NCBI RefSeq assembly: GCF_009600985.1
Contig: NZ_VDFP01000001.1
Span: forward strand, 186,001-250,000
Origin: Companilactobacillus halodurans
Lineage (GTDB): Bacteria > Bacillota > Bacilli > Lactobacillales > Lactobacillaceae
DNA length: 64,000 bases
Direction: 5' to 3'
The position numbers and the translations under genes are program-made. The notes beneath the pieces are model-generated. The model had not been told where the DNA came from. It saw only the letters and a list, made by a program, of their open reading frames with translations, and did no database searches. Shown here in pieces: positions 1 to 9,618 of this stretch; position 1 is the first letter of the stretch; each line of letters begins with the position of its first letter.

Positions 1-439
1 CAATCGCAATCTTATCGACAAAATGCGCTAAGAATTTGTTAGTTATACCAGCGATAGTATTTTGTTCGTGGATTACCGTCGGAATATGCATTGCGTGTGC
101 AGCATAGACGACCGCACTAGAAACATAACCGCCCGTACCAACTACAATATCAGGTTGAAACTCTTTGATGATTTTTTTGGACTTACGAATACTAGAAAGA
201 AACATTTCAACTACTTTGACATTTTCCAAAGTTAGTTTTCGTTTGAAGCCACGGATTTCAATCGTCTTAAAGTCAATCCCTGCATTCTGCACTATTTTGC
301 TTTCTAAGCCTTTTTCAGTTCCCACATAAAGAACATCATCAATTAGGTCTCGTTCCTTTAAACGCTTAATTAAGGCCATTGCGGGATAGATATGTCCACC
401 GGTACCACCACCGGAAACAATTATGCGCATTTTTGTCAT
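1..439 (-). CDS. murG: UDP-GlcNAc:lipid I N-acetylglucosaminyltransferase MurG (3' part outside window)
   Basis: MurG adds GlcNAc to lipid I at the inner membrane face to make lipid II. Only the first 146 codons are present; the gene runs off the left edge. The N-terminal acceptor-domain glycine loop GGGTGGH is at about residues 10-16, followed by a typical GTGGY motif near residue 107. The start is ATG at 437-439, preceded by GGGAGAAG, and it overlaps the murD stop by 4 bases (ATGA), so the two genes are translationally coupled. A second ATG three codons in is possible. It lies in the dcw cluster downstream of murD. Confidence 0.95.
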   Translation of the reverse strand, partial: MTKMRIIVSGGGTGGHIYPAMALIKRLKERDLIDDVLYVGTEKGLESKIVQNAGIDFKTIEIRGFKRKLTLENVKVVEMFLSSIRKSKKIIKEFQPDIVVGTGGYVSSAVVYAAHAMHIPTVIHEQNTIAGITNKFLAHFVDKIAI

Positions 440-1812
440 TTGTTAACTTCTCCCTTTAAGGTTTCAACCTCTTCAATGAATTGATCGCCACGTTCTTCGA
501 AGGTATGGAATTGGTCCCAGCTAGCAGCTGCAGGCGACAATAAGATAACATCTTCAGGGTCGCTTTGTTTATAAGCTTCAGGTACAGCCTCTGTTAGGTT
601 ATCGACTTTCACAATATTCCCGACATCAGCTTTTTCAGCTGATTCAATAACTTTGTCAGCTGTTTGCCCATAAACGACCAAATTTTTAACTTTACCCTTT
701 AACGATGGAATCAATTCATCAAAACCATTTCCACGATCCAAGCCACCGGCAATCAAAGTAATTGGAGTTTTGAATGCTGTTAGAGCAACAATCGTAGCTT
801 CAACATTAGTGGCCTTAGAATCATTGTAGAATTTATGACCACCAAATGTGTCAACGTATTGGATTCGATGTTTAACGCCTCTAAATGATGACAAGACTTC
901 AATGATATCTTCATCGCTTACATCATATAGCTTAGCTACAGAGATTGCTGCTAAAGCGTTTTGAACGTTATGTTCGCCGGGGATTTGAATATCTTTAGCG
1001 TCCATAACTTTCTTGTCGTTACAATACAAGACGCCATCTTTTACATAAGCACCCTTTTTTAATTCTTGGTTATCTGAGAAAGGAATGATTGTTGCGTTTG
1101 ATTGCTTAGCCAAATCACGCCATTCAGCCGTGTTCCAATTGACGATAAAATAATCATCAGCAGTTTGGTTCTTCGTAATATGCATTTTTGCTTTGATATA
1201 GTTAGCACGTGTCTTATGAAAATCTAAATGAGTAGAATAAATATTATTCAAAACTGCTACATGTGGATGAAGATCAATCGTTCCTTGAAGTTGAAAACTA
1301 GATAACTCAGTAACGACAACATCATCTTTAGTAGCTTTTCTAATAACGTCTGAAATAGGAATTCCAATATTTCCAGCATAATAAGAGTTTTTGAACTCAG
1401 GAGAATGCTTCAACATCAATTGAATTAAAGTTGTAACAGTTGTTTTACCATTTGTTCCGGTAACGCCAACCATCGTAGCATCAGAATAACTATAAGCTAT
1501 TTCTGGTTCAGTAATAACTGGAATGTTTAATTTCTCAGCTTGTTGAACCAAATCATTGGAATAAAAGATTCCAGGGTTCTTAACCAAATAATCATAAGAA
1601 TCATCGATGAGACTAGCATCATTGCTTCCCGTGATTACTTTAAAACCATCAGCAATCAATTCCTTAGCTTCAGTATTTTTTTCCAAAGGATTGGAGTCGA
1701 CGACAGTTACTGTTGATCCCATGTCCTTTAATAGCTTAGCTACTGCAAAACCACTTTTGGCTAAGCCTAAAACTAATATCTTTTTGTTTGAATATCTACT
1801 CTTTGTTTTCAT
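436..1812 (-). CDS. murD: UDP-MurNAc-L-alanine:D-glutamate ligase MurD
   Basis: Cytoplasmic ATP-dependent ligase that adds D-Glu to UDP-MurNAc-L-Ala in peptidoglycan precursor synthesis. It has 458 residues, a normal length. An N-terminal Rossmann-like UDP-binding region (LGLAKSG near 15-21) is followed by the Mur ligase ATP loop GTNGKTT at 119-125 and the C-terminal Mur ligase domain ([14 protein letters not shown] near 318-340). It sits between mraY (16-bp gap) and murG (ATGA overlap) in the dcw operon. Confidence 0.97.
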   Translation of the reverse strand: MKTKSRYSNKKILVLGLAKSGFAVAKLLKDMGSTVTVVDSNPLEKNTEAKELIADGFKVITGSNDASLIDDSYDYLVKNPGIFYSNDLVQQAEKLNIPVITEPEIAYSYSDATMVGVTGTNGKTTVTTLIQLMLKHSPEFKNSYYAGNIGIPISDVIRKATKDDVVVTELSSFQLQGTIDLHPHVAVLNNIYSTHLDFHKTRANYIKAKMHITKNQTADDYFIVNWNTAEWRDLAKQSNATIIPFSDNQELKKGAYVKDGVLYCNDKKVMDAKDIQIPGEHNVQNALAAISVAKLYDVSDEDIIEVLSSFRGVKHRIQYVDTFGGHKFYNDSKATNVEATIVALTAFKTPITLIAGGLDRGNGFDELIPSLKGKVKNLVVYGQTADKVIESAEKADVGNIVKVDNLTEAVPEAYKQSDPEDVILLSPAAASWDQFHTFEERGDQFIEEVETLKGEVNK

Positions 1813-1828
1813 TGCCCTTAATTACTTC

Positions 1829-2794
1829 CTATACGAATAAAATTAAATAAATTGTTGAACAAATTAGACCAACAATCCAAAAGACGCCATCAATCTTCCA
1901 TTCAGTCCAGCCCATCATTTCAAAATGATGATGAATTGGCGTCATTTTGAAGATACGGCGGTGGAACACTTTGAACGAGAATACTTGTAACATAACGCTC
2001 AATGTCTCAATTACATAAACCAAACCAATCAATAATAATGACCAGTAACGGCCAAGTAGGATTGAAATAGCTGCCAAACCGGCACCGAGTGCCAGTGAAC
2101 CAACGTCTCCCATAAAAATTTTGGCCGGTTTGTGATTATAAATTAGAAATGCTAACAACGCACCGACAACTGAAAAACAGACGATAGCTAAATCGAATCG
2201 ATTTTCATTTATCGAAATGATTCCATAGGTTGCATAAGAAATTGCTCCTAAACCACCTAATAAACCATCTAATCCATCAGTTAAGTTAGTTGCATTAGAA
2301 AAGCCAACTAACCAGAATAATGTGAAAAGCACGAAGATAATCACCGAATCAATTGAAACCAAACCAGGAATCGTAAAATTCAGTGGCAATTGATCGCCAT
2401 TGTAGACGTATAGAAAAATAATACCAACTACAATTTGCAAAAGTGCTTTTTGATAAGCACGTAAACCTAAATTACGTTTTTTAAAGACTTTGATAAAGTC
2501 ATCAATAAATCCGATACAACCATACAAGACGATTACAAAAGTCGTAATCAAAAGTGAATGCGTTAATTGTCCTTGCCAAGCGCCGACCCAAATGTTGGTG
2601 ATTAACATGGCAATAATTATTAACAAGCCACCCATTGTGGGCGTACCAGATTTTTTTTCATGCCATTTAGGACCTTCTTCTCTGATAGATTGTCCCTCTT
2701 TATGTGCAACTAAATAACCAATTAAAAATGGCATAAAAATGGCTACGATTGCAAATGAACTTACAACATCAAAAACAATATGACTTAATTCCAT
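1829..2794 (-). CDS. mraY: Phospho-N-acetylmuramoyl-pentapeptide transferase MraY
   Basis: Integral membrane enzyme that transfers phospho-MurNAc-pentapeptide to undecaprenyl phosphate, making lipid I. It has 321 residues with about ten hydrophobic segments. Signature motifs are visible: the DDFIK aspartate pair near residue 98, NATNLTDGLDGL near 167-178, and the PIHHHFE motif near 287. It lies 14 bases after the PBP gene and 16 before murD, all on the minus strand, so it is one transcription unit. Confidence 0.97.
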   Translation of the reverse strand: MELSHIVFDVVSSFAIVAIFMPFLIGYLVAHKEGQSIREEGPKWHEKKSGTPTMGGLLIIIAMLITNIWVGAWQGQLTHSLLITTFVIVLYGCIGFIDDFIKVFKKRNLGLRAYQKALLQIVVGIIFLYVYNGDQLPLNFTIPGLVSIDSVIIFVLFTLFWLVGFSNATNLTDGLDGLLGGLGAISYATYGIISINENRFDLAIVCFSVVGALLAFLIYNHKPAKIFMGDVGSLALGAGLAAISILLGRYWSLLLIGLVYVIETLSVMLQVFSFKVFHRRIFKMTPIHHHFEMMGWTEWKIDGVFWIVGLICSTIYLILFV

Positions 2795-2808
2795 GGAAAT
2801 CCCCTTAA

Positions 2809-4977
2809 TTATTTATTCTTCAATGTAACTATAATTTTACCACTCTCATTTATCACATGACCAGCCTCAACAGACTGTTTCGTGACATATCCATCACCTT
2901 TTGTCGTGACTTGTTTACCAGTAATTTCAGCAAACTTCAAAACATCGTTTTTCGACCATCCAGAAAGATCAGGCATCGTCATTGCTCCATTAGTCAATAA
3001 AACGATTCTTTGTCCCGGCATGACCTTTTGACCACTAGCTGGCAATTGCTGAACGATTTTATCACCTGTTCCGATAACGCCAGATTGCAAATCAAGCTTC
3101 TTAATTTCTTTTAGAGCATCATTAGTTGATTTGTCTAAGAAACTTGGGATTTTCACATATTGACTACCAGCCTCGGTAGTCTCAGTTGTGGAACTTCCTT
3201 GATTGACTAATCGTTTAACAAGTGGATTGAAAACTTCTGAAAGAATTTTTTCAGCAGATTCAGTCATTTTTTGTGGCTGCTTCAGCGTTACATAGACGAT
3301 ATATTTAGGATTATTATATGGAATCATCCCTGCAACAGAGAATATGTAATTATTTGAGCCCGTCAAATAACCTCCACTTGGTGAAGCAATTTGAGCGGTC
3401 CCAGTTTTAACACCAACCTTAACTCCAGGAACGTTATAAACGACCCCGGTACCATAACTCTTCGTTACAACTTGACGCATCGCTTTTTGAACTTTCTTAG
3501 CTGTACTAGCTTTGATCGGCTGACTAACGACTTGTCGTTTAAATTTGCTTGTAGTCTTACCCGTATTAGGGTTGACCACTTTTTTAACGATTTGTGGTTT
3601 AATCATTTTCCCACCATTAGCAATCGCTGAAAAAGCCTGCAACATCTGCATGGTATTAACGTTGACACTTTGACCAAATGACGTCATCGCACGGTCGCTA
3701 GCGTGTTCAAATGAAATACCTCCAGAGACTTCACCCGGCAAATCAACGCCTGTTTTTTCACCGATATTAAAACGATGCAAGTATTTCAACCAAGTTTTAG
3801 AACCCATTTCTTCTTCCAATTTGACCATCCCAACGTTAGATGATCTAGTGAAGGCTTGGGACAAAGGAATATAACCCCATCCGGCCGTATTCCAATCACC
3901 TATCGTTCGTCCGCCAACTTCAACCGTTCCCGATTTGTACAATTGATCAGGATTGTAATTGCCAGAATCAATAGATGCGGATAAAGTCAAAATTTTCATA
4001 ACGGAACCGGGTTCAAACTGATCTTCAACTAAAGTATCGCGCCAACTATCGCTTAGGCCCTTTCCGGTTGTAGGATTAAATGTCGGTCTTTGTGTCGCCG
4101 CTTCAATCGCACCTGTTTTAGCATTCATAACTAAAATTTGCAGCCCTTTAGGCTCATATTTCTCTTGAACGTTTTGAGCCAAAATCTCTGAATACTGCTG
4201 AATTCGACTGTTCAAGGTCAGATAAACATTTGATCCATCAGCCGAGTTCTTCTCAACAACCTGTGAATTTGGCAATTCATTGCCGCTGCTATCCACTTTG
4301 GTAACTTTTTTACCGTTATGGCCAGCCAAAATTTTATTGAAGTATTTTTCAATACCCATAACGCCACTAATATTGCTAGTTTTGTCATTATCATTATCGG
4401 CTTTCGTTATTCCAACTAAGTTAGTTGCAAAAACACCATTTGGATAAGCACGTGAAGGTAATTCTTCAAAATGAATTCCGGGAAGATTCTTAGCATTGAT
4501 CTTCCGTTTTATTTCAATTGAAAGGCCTCGTCCCGCTTGACCAAACTCTACTTGATACTGTTTCTTGTTTTTGGGAGTTAGGTATTTACGGATTTGCTTT
4601 TCAGATAACGGTAAATATTTGCTTAAAACTCTGGCCGTTTTATCTTTATTGGTCACATAATCAGCTTTACCAGAACTAGTTTTAGATTTATGAGAAACGA
4701 TTGCATAAATATTATAAATTGTGGAATCTCCAGCAATCATATTGCCATCAGAATCTAGGATATCACCACGTTTTGCATTAACTTGCTTAACGTGCTCATA
4801 CTTTTGTTTGGTTCTTTGTACTAAATTAACGCCATCATACTGTTTCCCAACAGAAATATAGGCGAACTTTTGAATAAAAAGGATAAAAGAAAAGGCAGTC
4901 GCAATCAAAATTACCATACCAACAATATAATGATTGCGTCTTGCCTTATTTTTAAATAATTTTCTGAACTTACTCAT
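2809..4977 (-). CDS. ftsI: Class B penicillin-binding protein (division transpeptidase) with PASTA domains
   Basis: Monofunctional transpeptidase of the divisome that cross-links septal peptidoglycan. The 722-residue protein has a single N-terminal membrane anchor (about 18-38), a PBP dimerisation region, and a transpeptidase domain with the SVMK active-site serine at 325, the SSN triad at 379-381 and KTGTA at 524-528. The last 120 residues carry two PASTA repeats. Its position between ftsL (ATGA overlap) and mraY identifies it as the PBP2B/FtsI orthologue of the dcw cluster. Confidence 0.95.
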   Translation of the reverse strand: MSKFRKLFKNKARRNHYIVGMVILIATAFSFILFIQKFAYISVGKQYDGVNLVQRTKQKYEHVKQVNAKRGDILDSDGNMIAGDSTIYNIYAIVSHKSKTSSGKADYVTNKDKTARVLSKYLPLSEKQIRKYLTPKNKKQYQVEFGQAGRGLSIEIKRKINAKNLPGIHFEELPSRAYPNGVFATNLVGITKADNDNDKTSNISGVMGIEKYFNKILAGHNGKKVTKVDSSGNELPNSQVVEKNSADGSNVYLTLNSRIQQYSEILAQNVQEKYEPKGLQILVMNAKTGAIEAATQRPTFNPTTGKGLSDSWRDTLVEDQFEPGSVMKILTLSASIDSGNYNPDQLYKSGTVEVGGRTIGDWNTAGWGYIPLSQAFTRSSNVGMVKLEEEMGSKTWLKYLHRFNIGEKTGVDLPGEVSGGISFEHASDRAMTSFGQSVNVNTMQMLQAFSAIANGGKMIKPQIVKKVVNPNTGKTTSKFKRQVVSQPIKASTAKKVQKAMRQVVTKSYGTGVVYNVPGVKVGVKTGTAQIASPSGGYLTGSNNYIFSVAGMIPYNNPKYIVYVTLKQPQKMTESAEKILSEVFNPLVKRLVNQGSSTTETTEAGSQYVKIPSFLDKSTNDALKEIKKLDLQSGVIGTGDKIVQQLPASGQKVMPGQRIVLLTNGAMTMPDLSGWSKNDVLKFAEITGKQVTTKGDGYVTKQSVEAGHVINESGKIIVTLKNK

Positions 4978-5339
4978 TTTGAAATATTCCTTACATTGTT
5001 GTCACTCATTTTTAAATTATGTTTCTTCGCAAAAGAAGAAAAACGATCAAAACTGGTCAACTCAGAAATTTCTTGTCTTAAATTAACGTTACTTGTATTA
5101 GTTTTTGAAATTTGTGTCGTTAGACTATCTAACTTATTTTGAGAAGAAGTCATAGAAACTTTCATACTTACTAAAGTCACCATCAGCGCCAACGTTAAAA
5201 GAGCGAGACCTACAATTGAGAAAGCCTCAAACTTCGACAGAGAAACACTATGTTTTTTGGGTGTCGCTTGAACCTGAACTTCTGGTTCTTGTGCAACTTG
5301 ATAGTCTTGTAAATTTCTAGCAGTATTTTCTTCTCTCAT
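4974..5339 (-). CDS. ftsL: Cell division protein FtsL
   Basis: Small bitopic divisome protein that works with FtsB/DivIC and the septal PBP. The protein has 121 residues: a polar N-terminal tail of about 38 residues, one membrane span (about 39-60), then an extracytoplasmic segment with heptad-like spacing. Sequence similarity in this family is low, so the call rests on size, topology and its place between rsmH and the PBP gene. Its last codons overlap the PBP start by 4 bases. Confidence 0.88.
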   Translation of the reverse strand: MREENTARNLQDYQVAQEPEVQVQATPKKHSVSLSKFEAFSIVGLALLTLALMVTLVSMKVSMTSSQNKLDSLTTQISKTNTSNVNLRQEISELTSFDRFSSFAKKHNLKMSDNNVRNISK

Positions 5340-5354
5340 ATTTATAATTCTCCA

Positions 5355-6305
5355 TTATATCTTTTCAACAACACGCAACTTTGCACTATGAGCTCGATTA
5401 TTTTCAGTCAATTCTTCCGGATTAGGTAAAATAGGCTTTCTAGTGACCTGTTTTAAAATCGGTTTTAAATTATCAGGAATAACCGGTAGCCCTCTTGGTA
5501 CATCAACATGTGAATTATCTTTAAAAATATGTTTGACAATTCGGTCTTCTTTGGATTGAAAAGTTATAACGCTTATTCTGCCATGTGGAGCAAGCAAATC
5601 AATTGCCTGTTCAAGGGATCTTTCTAAAGAACCCAATTCATCATTAACTGCAATTCTGATTGCTTGAAATACTCGTTTTGCTGGATGACCACCAGTTCTT
5701 CTAGCAGCAGCTGGAATAGCATTTTTAATAATATCTGCTAATTCCAATGTCGAAGTAATACGATGGTCTTCTCTGATGCGTTCAATTGCACGAGCAATTT
5801 GTTTAGCAAATTTTTCATCACTATACTTATAAAAAATACTTACTAATTCATTGTACGACCAATCATTAACAATTTTTTCAGCATCGAGATCTTGTCTTTG
5901 ATCCATCCTCATATCAAGACGAGCTTGTTTCTTATAGCTAAAGCCTCTGACAGCATCATCAAATTGGGGAGAAGAAACTCCCAAATCATAAACGATTCCA
6001 TCAACCTTCTCTACTCCAAGTTCATTTAAACGTGCCTGCATATTCTCAAAATTATCACGAATTAAAGTAAGCGAATTATCGCCAATTATATCAGCATTAT
6101 TTTGAATACTTTCACCGACCTCAATAGCAGCCTCATCACGATCAAAAACATAAAGATGACTGTGGTGAACTCGACTCAGCAATTCTTTGCTGTGTCCACC
6201 TCTTCCGAAAGTTGCATCAACGTAGATGCCATTATCGTGGGGATTTACTTCATCAATGGTTTCTTTTAAAAGTACTGTTTTATGTTTATATACATTAGAA
6301 GTCAA
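5355..6305 (-). CDS. rsmH: 16S rRNA (cytosine-1402 N4)-methyltransferase RsmH
   Basis: SAM-dependent methyltransferase (formerly MraW) acting on C1402 in the 16S rRNA decoding centre. It has 316 residues, normal length. Visible motifs are the N-terminal HKTVLLKE, the SAM-binding [10 protein letters not shown] near 30-39, and the family stretch LGVSSPQFD near 108-116. Its start lies within the last codons of mraZ (11-base overlap), which is the usual mraZ-rsmH coupling. Confidence 0.97.
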   Translation of the reverse strand: MTSNVYKHKTVLLKETIDEVNPHDNGIYVDATFGRGGHSKELLSRVHHSHLYVFDRDEAAIEVGESIQNNADIIGDNSLTLIRDNFENMQARLNELGVEKVDGIVYDLGVSSPQFDDAVRGFSYKKQARLDMRMDQRQDLDAEKIVNDWSYNELVSIFYKYSDEKFAKQIARAIERIREDHRITSTLELADIIKNAIPAAARRTGGHPAKRVFQAIRIAVNDELGSLERSLEQAIDLLAPHGRISVITFQSKEDRIVKHIFKDNSHVDVPRGLPVIPDNLKPILKQVTRKPILPNPEELTENNRAHSAKLRVVEKI

Positions 6306-6726
6306 AGTCTGTCATTTTCTCCGATATTTCTTCAAAATTATCTTCAGCCTCTTGGCTAAATTTATTCCAACGTTCCTCATCCCAAATCTCAATTCGGTCG
6401 GATACGCCTACTACTACACAATTCTTATCTAATTTAGCAAAATTTATTAACGGCGTTGAAAGATTAATCCTTCCCTGTTTATCAAATTCTACTTCTGCAG
6501 CAGCTGAGTAAAAGAATCGAGTGAACGCTCTTGCATCTTTTTTTGTCAAAGGCAATTTATCAAGCTGTGCCTCTAACTTGTTCCATTGTTCGAGCGGATA
6601 CCCAAATAGGCAACCATCCATGCCACGTGTGACAACAAAACTTTCACCAAGCAACTTTCTAAATTTGGCAGGAATAATCATTCTACCTTTGTTATCAAGC
6701 GTATGATGAAATTCACCCATGAACAT
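6295..6726 (-). CDS. mraZ: Transcriptional regulator MraZ
   Basis: AbrB-fold DNA-binding repressor of the dcw cluster. The protein has 143 residues with two SpoVT/AbrB-like repeats: the first around [16 protein letters not shown] (residues 10-25), the second around [12 protein letters not shown] (near 86-97). I chose the ATG at 6724-6726 because GAGGTG lies 8 bases upstream; an in-frame start 9 codons earlier has no such site. The GTGG boxes upstream at 6765-6788 fit autoregulation. Confidence 0.95.
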   Translation of the reverse strand: MFMGEFHHTLDNKGRMIIPAKFRKLLGESFVVTRGMDGCLFGYPLEQWNKLEAQLDKLPLTKKDARAFTRFFYSAAAEVEFDKQGRINLSTPLINFAKLDKNCVVVGVSDRIEIWDEERWNKFSQEAEDNFEEISEKMTDFDF

Positions 6727-6764
6727 GGTTAGCCCACCTCGATTCCTTAACACTTCCTAATTTA

Positions 6765-6788
6765 CCACAAATCCCCACTTTTAACCAC
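6765..6788 (-). promoter_or_regulatory. MraZ operator: three GTGG boxes with 10-bp periodicity
   Basis: On the minus strand GTGG occurs three times at exactly 10-bp spacing (plus-strand CCAC at 6765-6768, 6775-6778 and 6785-6788), 39 bases or more upstream of the mraZ start and just downstream of the likely promoter. MraZ is known to bind TGGG-type direct repeats spaced by one helical turn, so this is the expected autoregulatory site. Confidence 0.75.
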
Positions 6789-6792
6789 ACGA

Positions 6793-6820
6793 TATTTAAC
6801 AAACTTCTAATAAATGTGAA
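6793..6820 (-). promoter_or_regulatory. Probable dcw operon promoter
   Basis: Minus strand TTCACA (6815-6820), a 16-bp spacer and TAAATA (6793-6798), ending immediately before the MraZ boxes. The -35 box matches 5 of 6 positions, while the -10 box is weak. The position, with the operator just downstream, is the main support. Confidence 0.45.
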
Positions 6821-6952
6821 AGCAGTTACTAATTGTGTGGTTCTAGAGGTGGTGGATTTTAATAAATTTTAGATTAATCGGTTTCAAATATTGCATAAAT
6901 TAGACTTGTGAAGTAATATTTTGTTATATATATGAATTAGGTGGTGAAAGTT

Positions 6953-7069
6953 TTGAATGATAAAAAGCCTAAAAGCACATTAACTAAAATTACACAAGGT
7001 TTCGTTTGGTTAATGATTATCGTTACCCTTGTTGGTGTAGCTCTCACCGCAGTAACGAGCTTTATCTAA
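6953..7069 (+). CDS. Small membrane protein, DUF4044-like
   Basis: A 38-residue protein: a basic N-terminus (NDKKPKSTLTKITQ) followed by one membrane span (VWLMIIVTLVGVALTAV). Start TTG at 6953-6955 has AGGTGGTGAAAG just upstream. Lactobacillales commonly carry such a protein divergent from mraZ, annotated DUF4044; the family assignment is from memory of the KITxxxVWLM pattern. Function is unknown. A possible promoter TTGCAT-17-TAATAT lies at 6891-6919 and a perfect terminator follows at 7115. Confidence 0.75.
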   Translation: MNDKKPKSTLTKITQGFVWLMIIVTLVGVALTAVTSFI

Positions 7070-7114
7070 ATAAAAACACAAAAGTTAGACAAAATTGAAT
7101 ACTTTTAAACTGTT

Positions 7115-7160
7115 AAGGCATGGCTCTCTGTATTCGCAGAGAGCCATGCCTTTTGTTTTC
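7115..7160 (+). terminator. Rho-independent terminator of the DUF4044 gene
   Basis: A perfect 16-bp stem (7115-7130 with 7137-7152), 6-base loop TATTCG, then TTTTGTTTT. It lies 45 bases after the small plus-strand gene. The following stretch to 7290 shows no gene. Confidence 0.9.
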
Positions 7161-7293
7161 CCTTGAATTTTCTTTAAATTCTTCCATATCTTTGTGGGAA
7201 TCCATTAAGACATTCTGTTTTAAATGAGTGAAAGAAGACTGGTATTAATTTCACTTTGAAGGTACTAACCGACGACTCGGGTTTTATATTCGA

Positions 7294-7352
7294 CCATAAA
7301 AAAAGTGCTTAATAACTGTTTGACAAGAAATCTAACAGTTATTAAGCACTTT
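7294..7352 (-). terminator. Rho-independent terminator of thiT
   Basis: A 19-bp perfect stem (7302-7320 with 7334-7352), 13-base loop and a run of seven T on the minus strand, 40 bases after the thiT stop. Confidence 0.85.
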
Positions 7353-7391
7353 ACTTTAATTGAAAAATTCAATAACTCTTTTCATAAAAAA

Positions 7392-7973
7392 CTAATTATT
7401 TACTAGAATCAATCGCTTGAAGATTCGGCTCAGCAAGAATGATAAGACAATCAGCATTATCATATTAGCAATAAAGCTACCACCGTTAATTACTAACGAA
7501 TAGATCCATGGGTTCATTGACTTTGGTGCATATGATCCCCAATAAACGACACCAGCAATGAAGTGGAAGAAATATTTAGCGAAAAAACCAATAGCAGAAT
7601 AAAAAATTATTAAACCAACGGCATTTTTCCCTTGTTCAAGTGCTCGTTTCACTTGACCGCTACCTAGACCAATCAAGCCGACCACGCCAAATGCTAAAGG
7701 ATACTCAACAAATCCTTGCAATGGATTCAAAAATCCACCGGTACTAAAACCTCTCAACAAAAGATCCAAGATTCCCCATACTAAACCAGCTGTTAAACCA
7801 GCACCTACACCTCTTCTTAGAGCGAAGATTGCCATGGGAATCAGCCCATAAACGAACTCTATTGATGAAACACCAGTAGAATGTGGTATAAATGACAAGA
7901 CCATGGCCAAAGCAGTGATTATGGCTCCCTCGGTCAAAACAATCAAGTTGTTTCTATTTCCTACATTAGTCAA
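7392..7973 (-). CDS. thiT: Thiamine transporter substrate-binding subunit ThiT (ECF S component)
   Basis: Membrane S component that binds thiamine and docks with the shared ECF energising module, which is not encoded here. The protein has 193 residues and six hydrophobic segments. Family features include EGAIITALAMVLSFIPH near the start, EFVYGLIPM, and the YWGSYAP stretch near 144-150 that contributes to the thiamine pocket. The start is TTG at 7971-7973, inside the U-run of the riboswitch hairpin, 8 bases after AAGGGAG. Control by the upstream TPP riboswitch supports thiamine as substrate. Confidence 0.93.
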   Translation of the reverse strand: MTNVGNRNNLIVLTEGAIITALAMVLSFIPHSTGVSSIEFVYGLIPMAIFALRRGVGAGLTAGLVWGILDLLLRGFSTGGFLNPLQGFVEYPLAFGVVGLIGLGSGQVKRALEQGKNAVGLIIFYSAIGFFAKYFFHFIAGVVYWGSYAPKSMNPWIYSLVINGGSFIANMIMLIVLSFLLSRIFKRLILVNN

Positions 7974-8014
7974 AAAAAGAACTCCCTTCTGATTTAGTCA
8001 TCACAAGAGAGTTC
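7972..8014 (-). promoter_or_regulatory. Riboswitch expression platform: terminator hairpin that also sequesters the thiT ribosome binding site
   Basis: On the minus strand GAACTCTCTT (8005-8014) pairs with AAGGGAGTTC (7979-7988), followed by seven T (7972-7978). The 3' arm contains AAGGGAG, the ribosome binding site of thiT, and the TTG start lies at the end of the T run. One hairpin could therefore stop transcription and block initiation. Pairing is 10 bp with one G-U. Confidence 0.75.
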
Positions 8015-8029
8015 GAGCATTCGCTTGAA

Positions 8030-8117
8030 CAACACTATCCCTACGCATGCATTAACATAACAGGTTTAAAGGGTCTGAACTTAGTTCACTCTCAGCCAGA
8101 AGGCTCCCCCTGTGTTG
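8030..8117 (-). ncRNA. TPP riboswitch (THI element) controlling thiT
   Basis: The minus-strand RNA shows the conserved TPP aptamer signatures in order: CAACACAGGGGGAGCC, GGCTGAGAG, GACCC, AACCTG and GCGTAGGGA. Helix P1 closes with CAACAC (8112-8117) and GTGTTG (8030-8035). It lies directly upstream of thiT and its expression-platform hairpin. Confidence 0.97.
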
Positions 8118-8137
8118 ACTTATTTAATTACAAAAAG

Positions 8138-8166
8138 ATTGTACCATAGTGCTTACTTTCTTCCAA
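8138..8166 (-). promoter_or_regulatory. Promoter of the TPP riboswitch-thiT unit
   Basis: Minus strand TTGGAA (8161-8166), 17-bp spacer, TACAAT (8138-8143), about 20 bases before the aptamer. The -35 box overlaps the last codons of minD, so thiT has its own start while sharing orientation with the upstream operon. Confidence 0.75.
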
Positions 8167-8950
8167 ACACTCTACCCCAAAAACCAACTTTTTTTGTATG
8201 AGTAGATAAATCAAGTGGAATCTGTTCACCCAGCATGCGACGAGCAATATTTCGGTAACTGTGACCAGCATCGCTTTCTTTATCAAACACAACTGTTTGA
8301 CCGGCATTTGAAGCGGAAATCACTTTATCTTCATCAATTACGATTCCTAAAAGCGGAATTCCCAAATGATTAACAATATCGTCAATCCTCATTGAGGTTC
8401 CATCATTAATCATGTTCTTACGAATTCGATTAATAATCAAATGCGGCGTAATCGGCATTTTCATACTCTCTAAAATACCTACCACTCGATCAGCATCGCT
8501 AACTGAAGCAACTTCAGGATTCGTTACGACCAATGCACCATCTGCGATAGAAACGGCATTTTGAAAACCATATTCAATTCCAGCTGGACAATCAATCATA
8601 ACAAAATCAAAACGTTGCTTTAATTCATTGATAATTGAACCCACTGATTCTTTATCCAAAACATATTTATCAGCAAACTGTGAAGCAGCTAGCAAATATA
8701 AATTGTCTTCAAACCTTGGATCACGGACTAGTGCCTGTGAAACAACTACTCGATGTTGCGCAACATCCACAATATCATAAACGATTCGATTAGTTAGTCC
8801 CATAACAGCATCCAGATTTCTTAAGCCAATATCTAAATCGACCATACAAACCTTTTTACCAAGACTTGCTAAGACAGTACTAACATTAGCAGTAGTAGTA
8901 GTTTTACCAACTCCACCTTTTCCTGAAGTTACGACTATCGATATTCCCAT
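8153..8950 (-). CDS. minD: Septum site-determining ATPase MinD
   Basis: Membrane-associated ParA/MinD-family ATPase that recruits MinC and keeps division away from the poles. It has 265 residues. The deviant Walker A motif GKGGVGKTT is at 10-18, DLDIGLRNLD near 39-48, and Walker B MIDCPAG near 118-124. The C-terminus ends in a basic amphipathic stretch (KKVGFWGRVFGRK) as in membrane-targeting MinD proteins. It follows minC by 2 bases. Confidence 0.96.
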   Translation of the reverse strand: MGISIVVTSGKGGVGKTTTTANVSTVLASLGKKVCMVDLDIGLRNLDAVMGLTNRIVYDIVDVAQHRVVVSQALVRDPRFEDNLYLLAASQFADKYVLDKESVGSIINELKQRFDFVMIDCPAGIEYGFQNAVSIADGALVVTNPEVASVSDADRVVGILESMKMPITPHLIINRIRKNMINDGTSMRIDDIVNHLGIPLLGIVIDEDKVISASNAGQTVVFDKESDAGHSYRNIARRMLGEQIPLDLSTHTKKVGFWGRVFGRK

Positions 8951-8952
8951 AG

Positions 8953-9618
8953 CTAACCTGTCCTTTTTCCTAAATCATTTAAGCGATTTTTATAGTTCGT
9001 TAACTCATCAACATTAATTGAGTGCAAATCATCAATATAAGCAAAGCGACTATTTTGAAATTGATCTTGATTATCGTCGGTCACAATTTCAACTACATCG
9101 GCAATCCGTAATTGATCGACATTCTTTAAATTGCCAAAAATATAAGCGTTAGTATTATCAGGAAATCCCGCTTGAACGATACCATTGACCTCGCCCAAAA
9201 CATAAATTGAACCAGATGCACAAATTTGTGCATCCCGATGCAAAGTTCCTAAAAATATTAAATCACCTTGGTAAGTTAATTTTTGACCGCTTCTAACAAT
9301 TCCTGATTCAACATTCACTTTGTTTTTATCAAGGATTTCTTTTACGACTGTCTTTGATTCGACATCTGATTCAATATCGTTCAATTCTAACTGTGGAAAT
9401 TTATCAAAGAACTCTCTAATTTCACCCTTTTGCTTCTCATCGAGTAATCGATTGCCAGTCTTAATCGTAAATTTAATGACATCATCATCTTCAGTTGATT
9501 TTATATTTTGTTGCGTAATTAGCTCTTTGAGTTCCTTAAACGCATCAATATAATTAGCTTTTGCATCAATAATTACTGAAAAGCCATTTTTATCACCCTT
9601 TAAAATGATGTCATTCAT
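8953..9618 (-). CDS. minC: Septum site-determining protein MinC
   Basis: FtsZ assembly inhibitor partnered with MinD. The 221-residue protein has an N-terminal MinC_N-like domain, then a C-terminal beta-helix domain (residues about 105-205) with the family wording SGQKLTYQGDLIFLG, GSIYVLGEVNG and NAYIFG. It overlaps mreD by 4 bases and precedes minD, the standard mreBCD-minCD order. Confidence 0.93.
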   Translation of the reverse strand: MNDIILKGDKNGFSVIIDAKANYIDAFKELKELITQQNIKSTEDDDVIKFTIKTGNRLLDEKQKGEIREFFDKFPQLELNDIESDVESKTVVKEILDKNKVNVESGIVRSGQKLTYQGDLIFLGTLHRDAQICASGSIYVLGEVNGIVQAGFPDNTNAYIFGNLKNVDQLRIADVVEIVTDDNQDQFQNSRFAYIDDLHSINVDELTNYKNRLNDLGKRTG

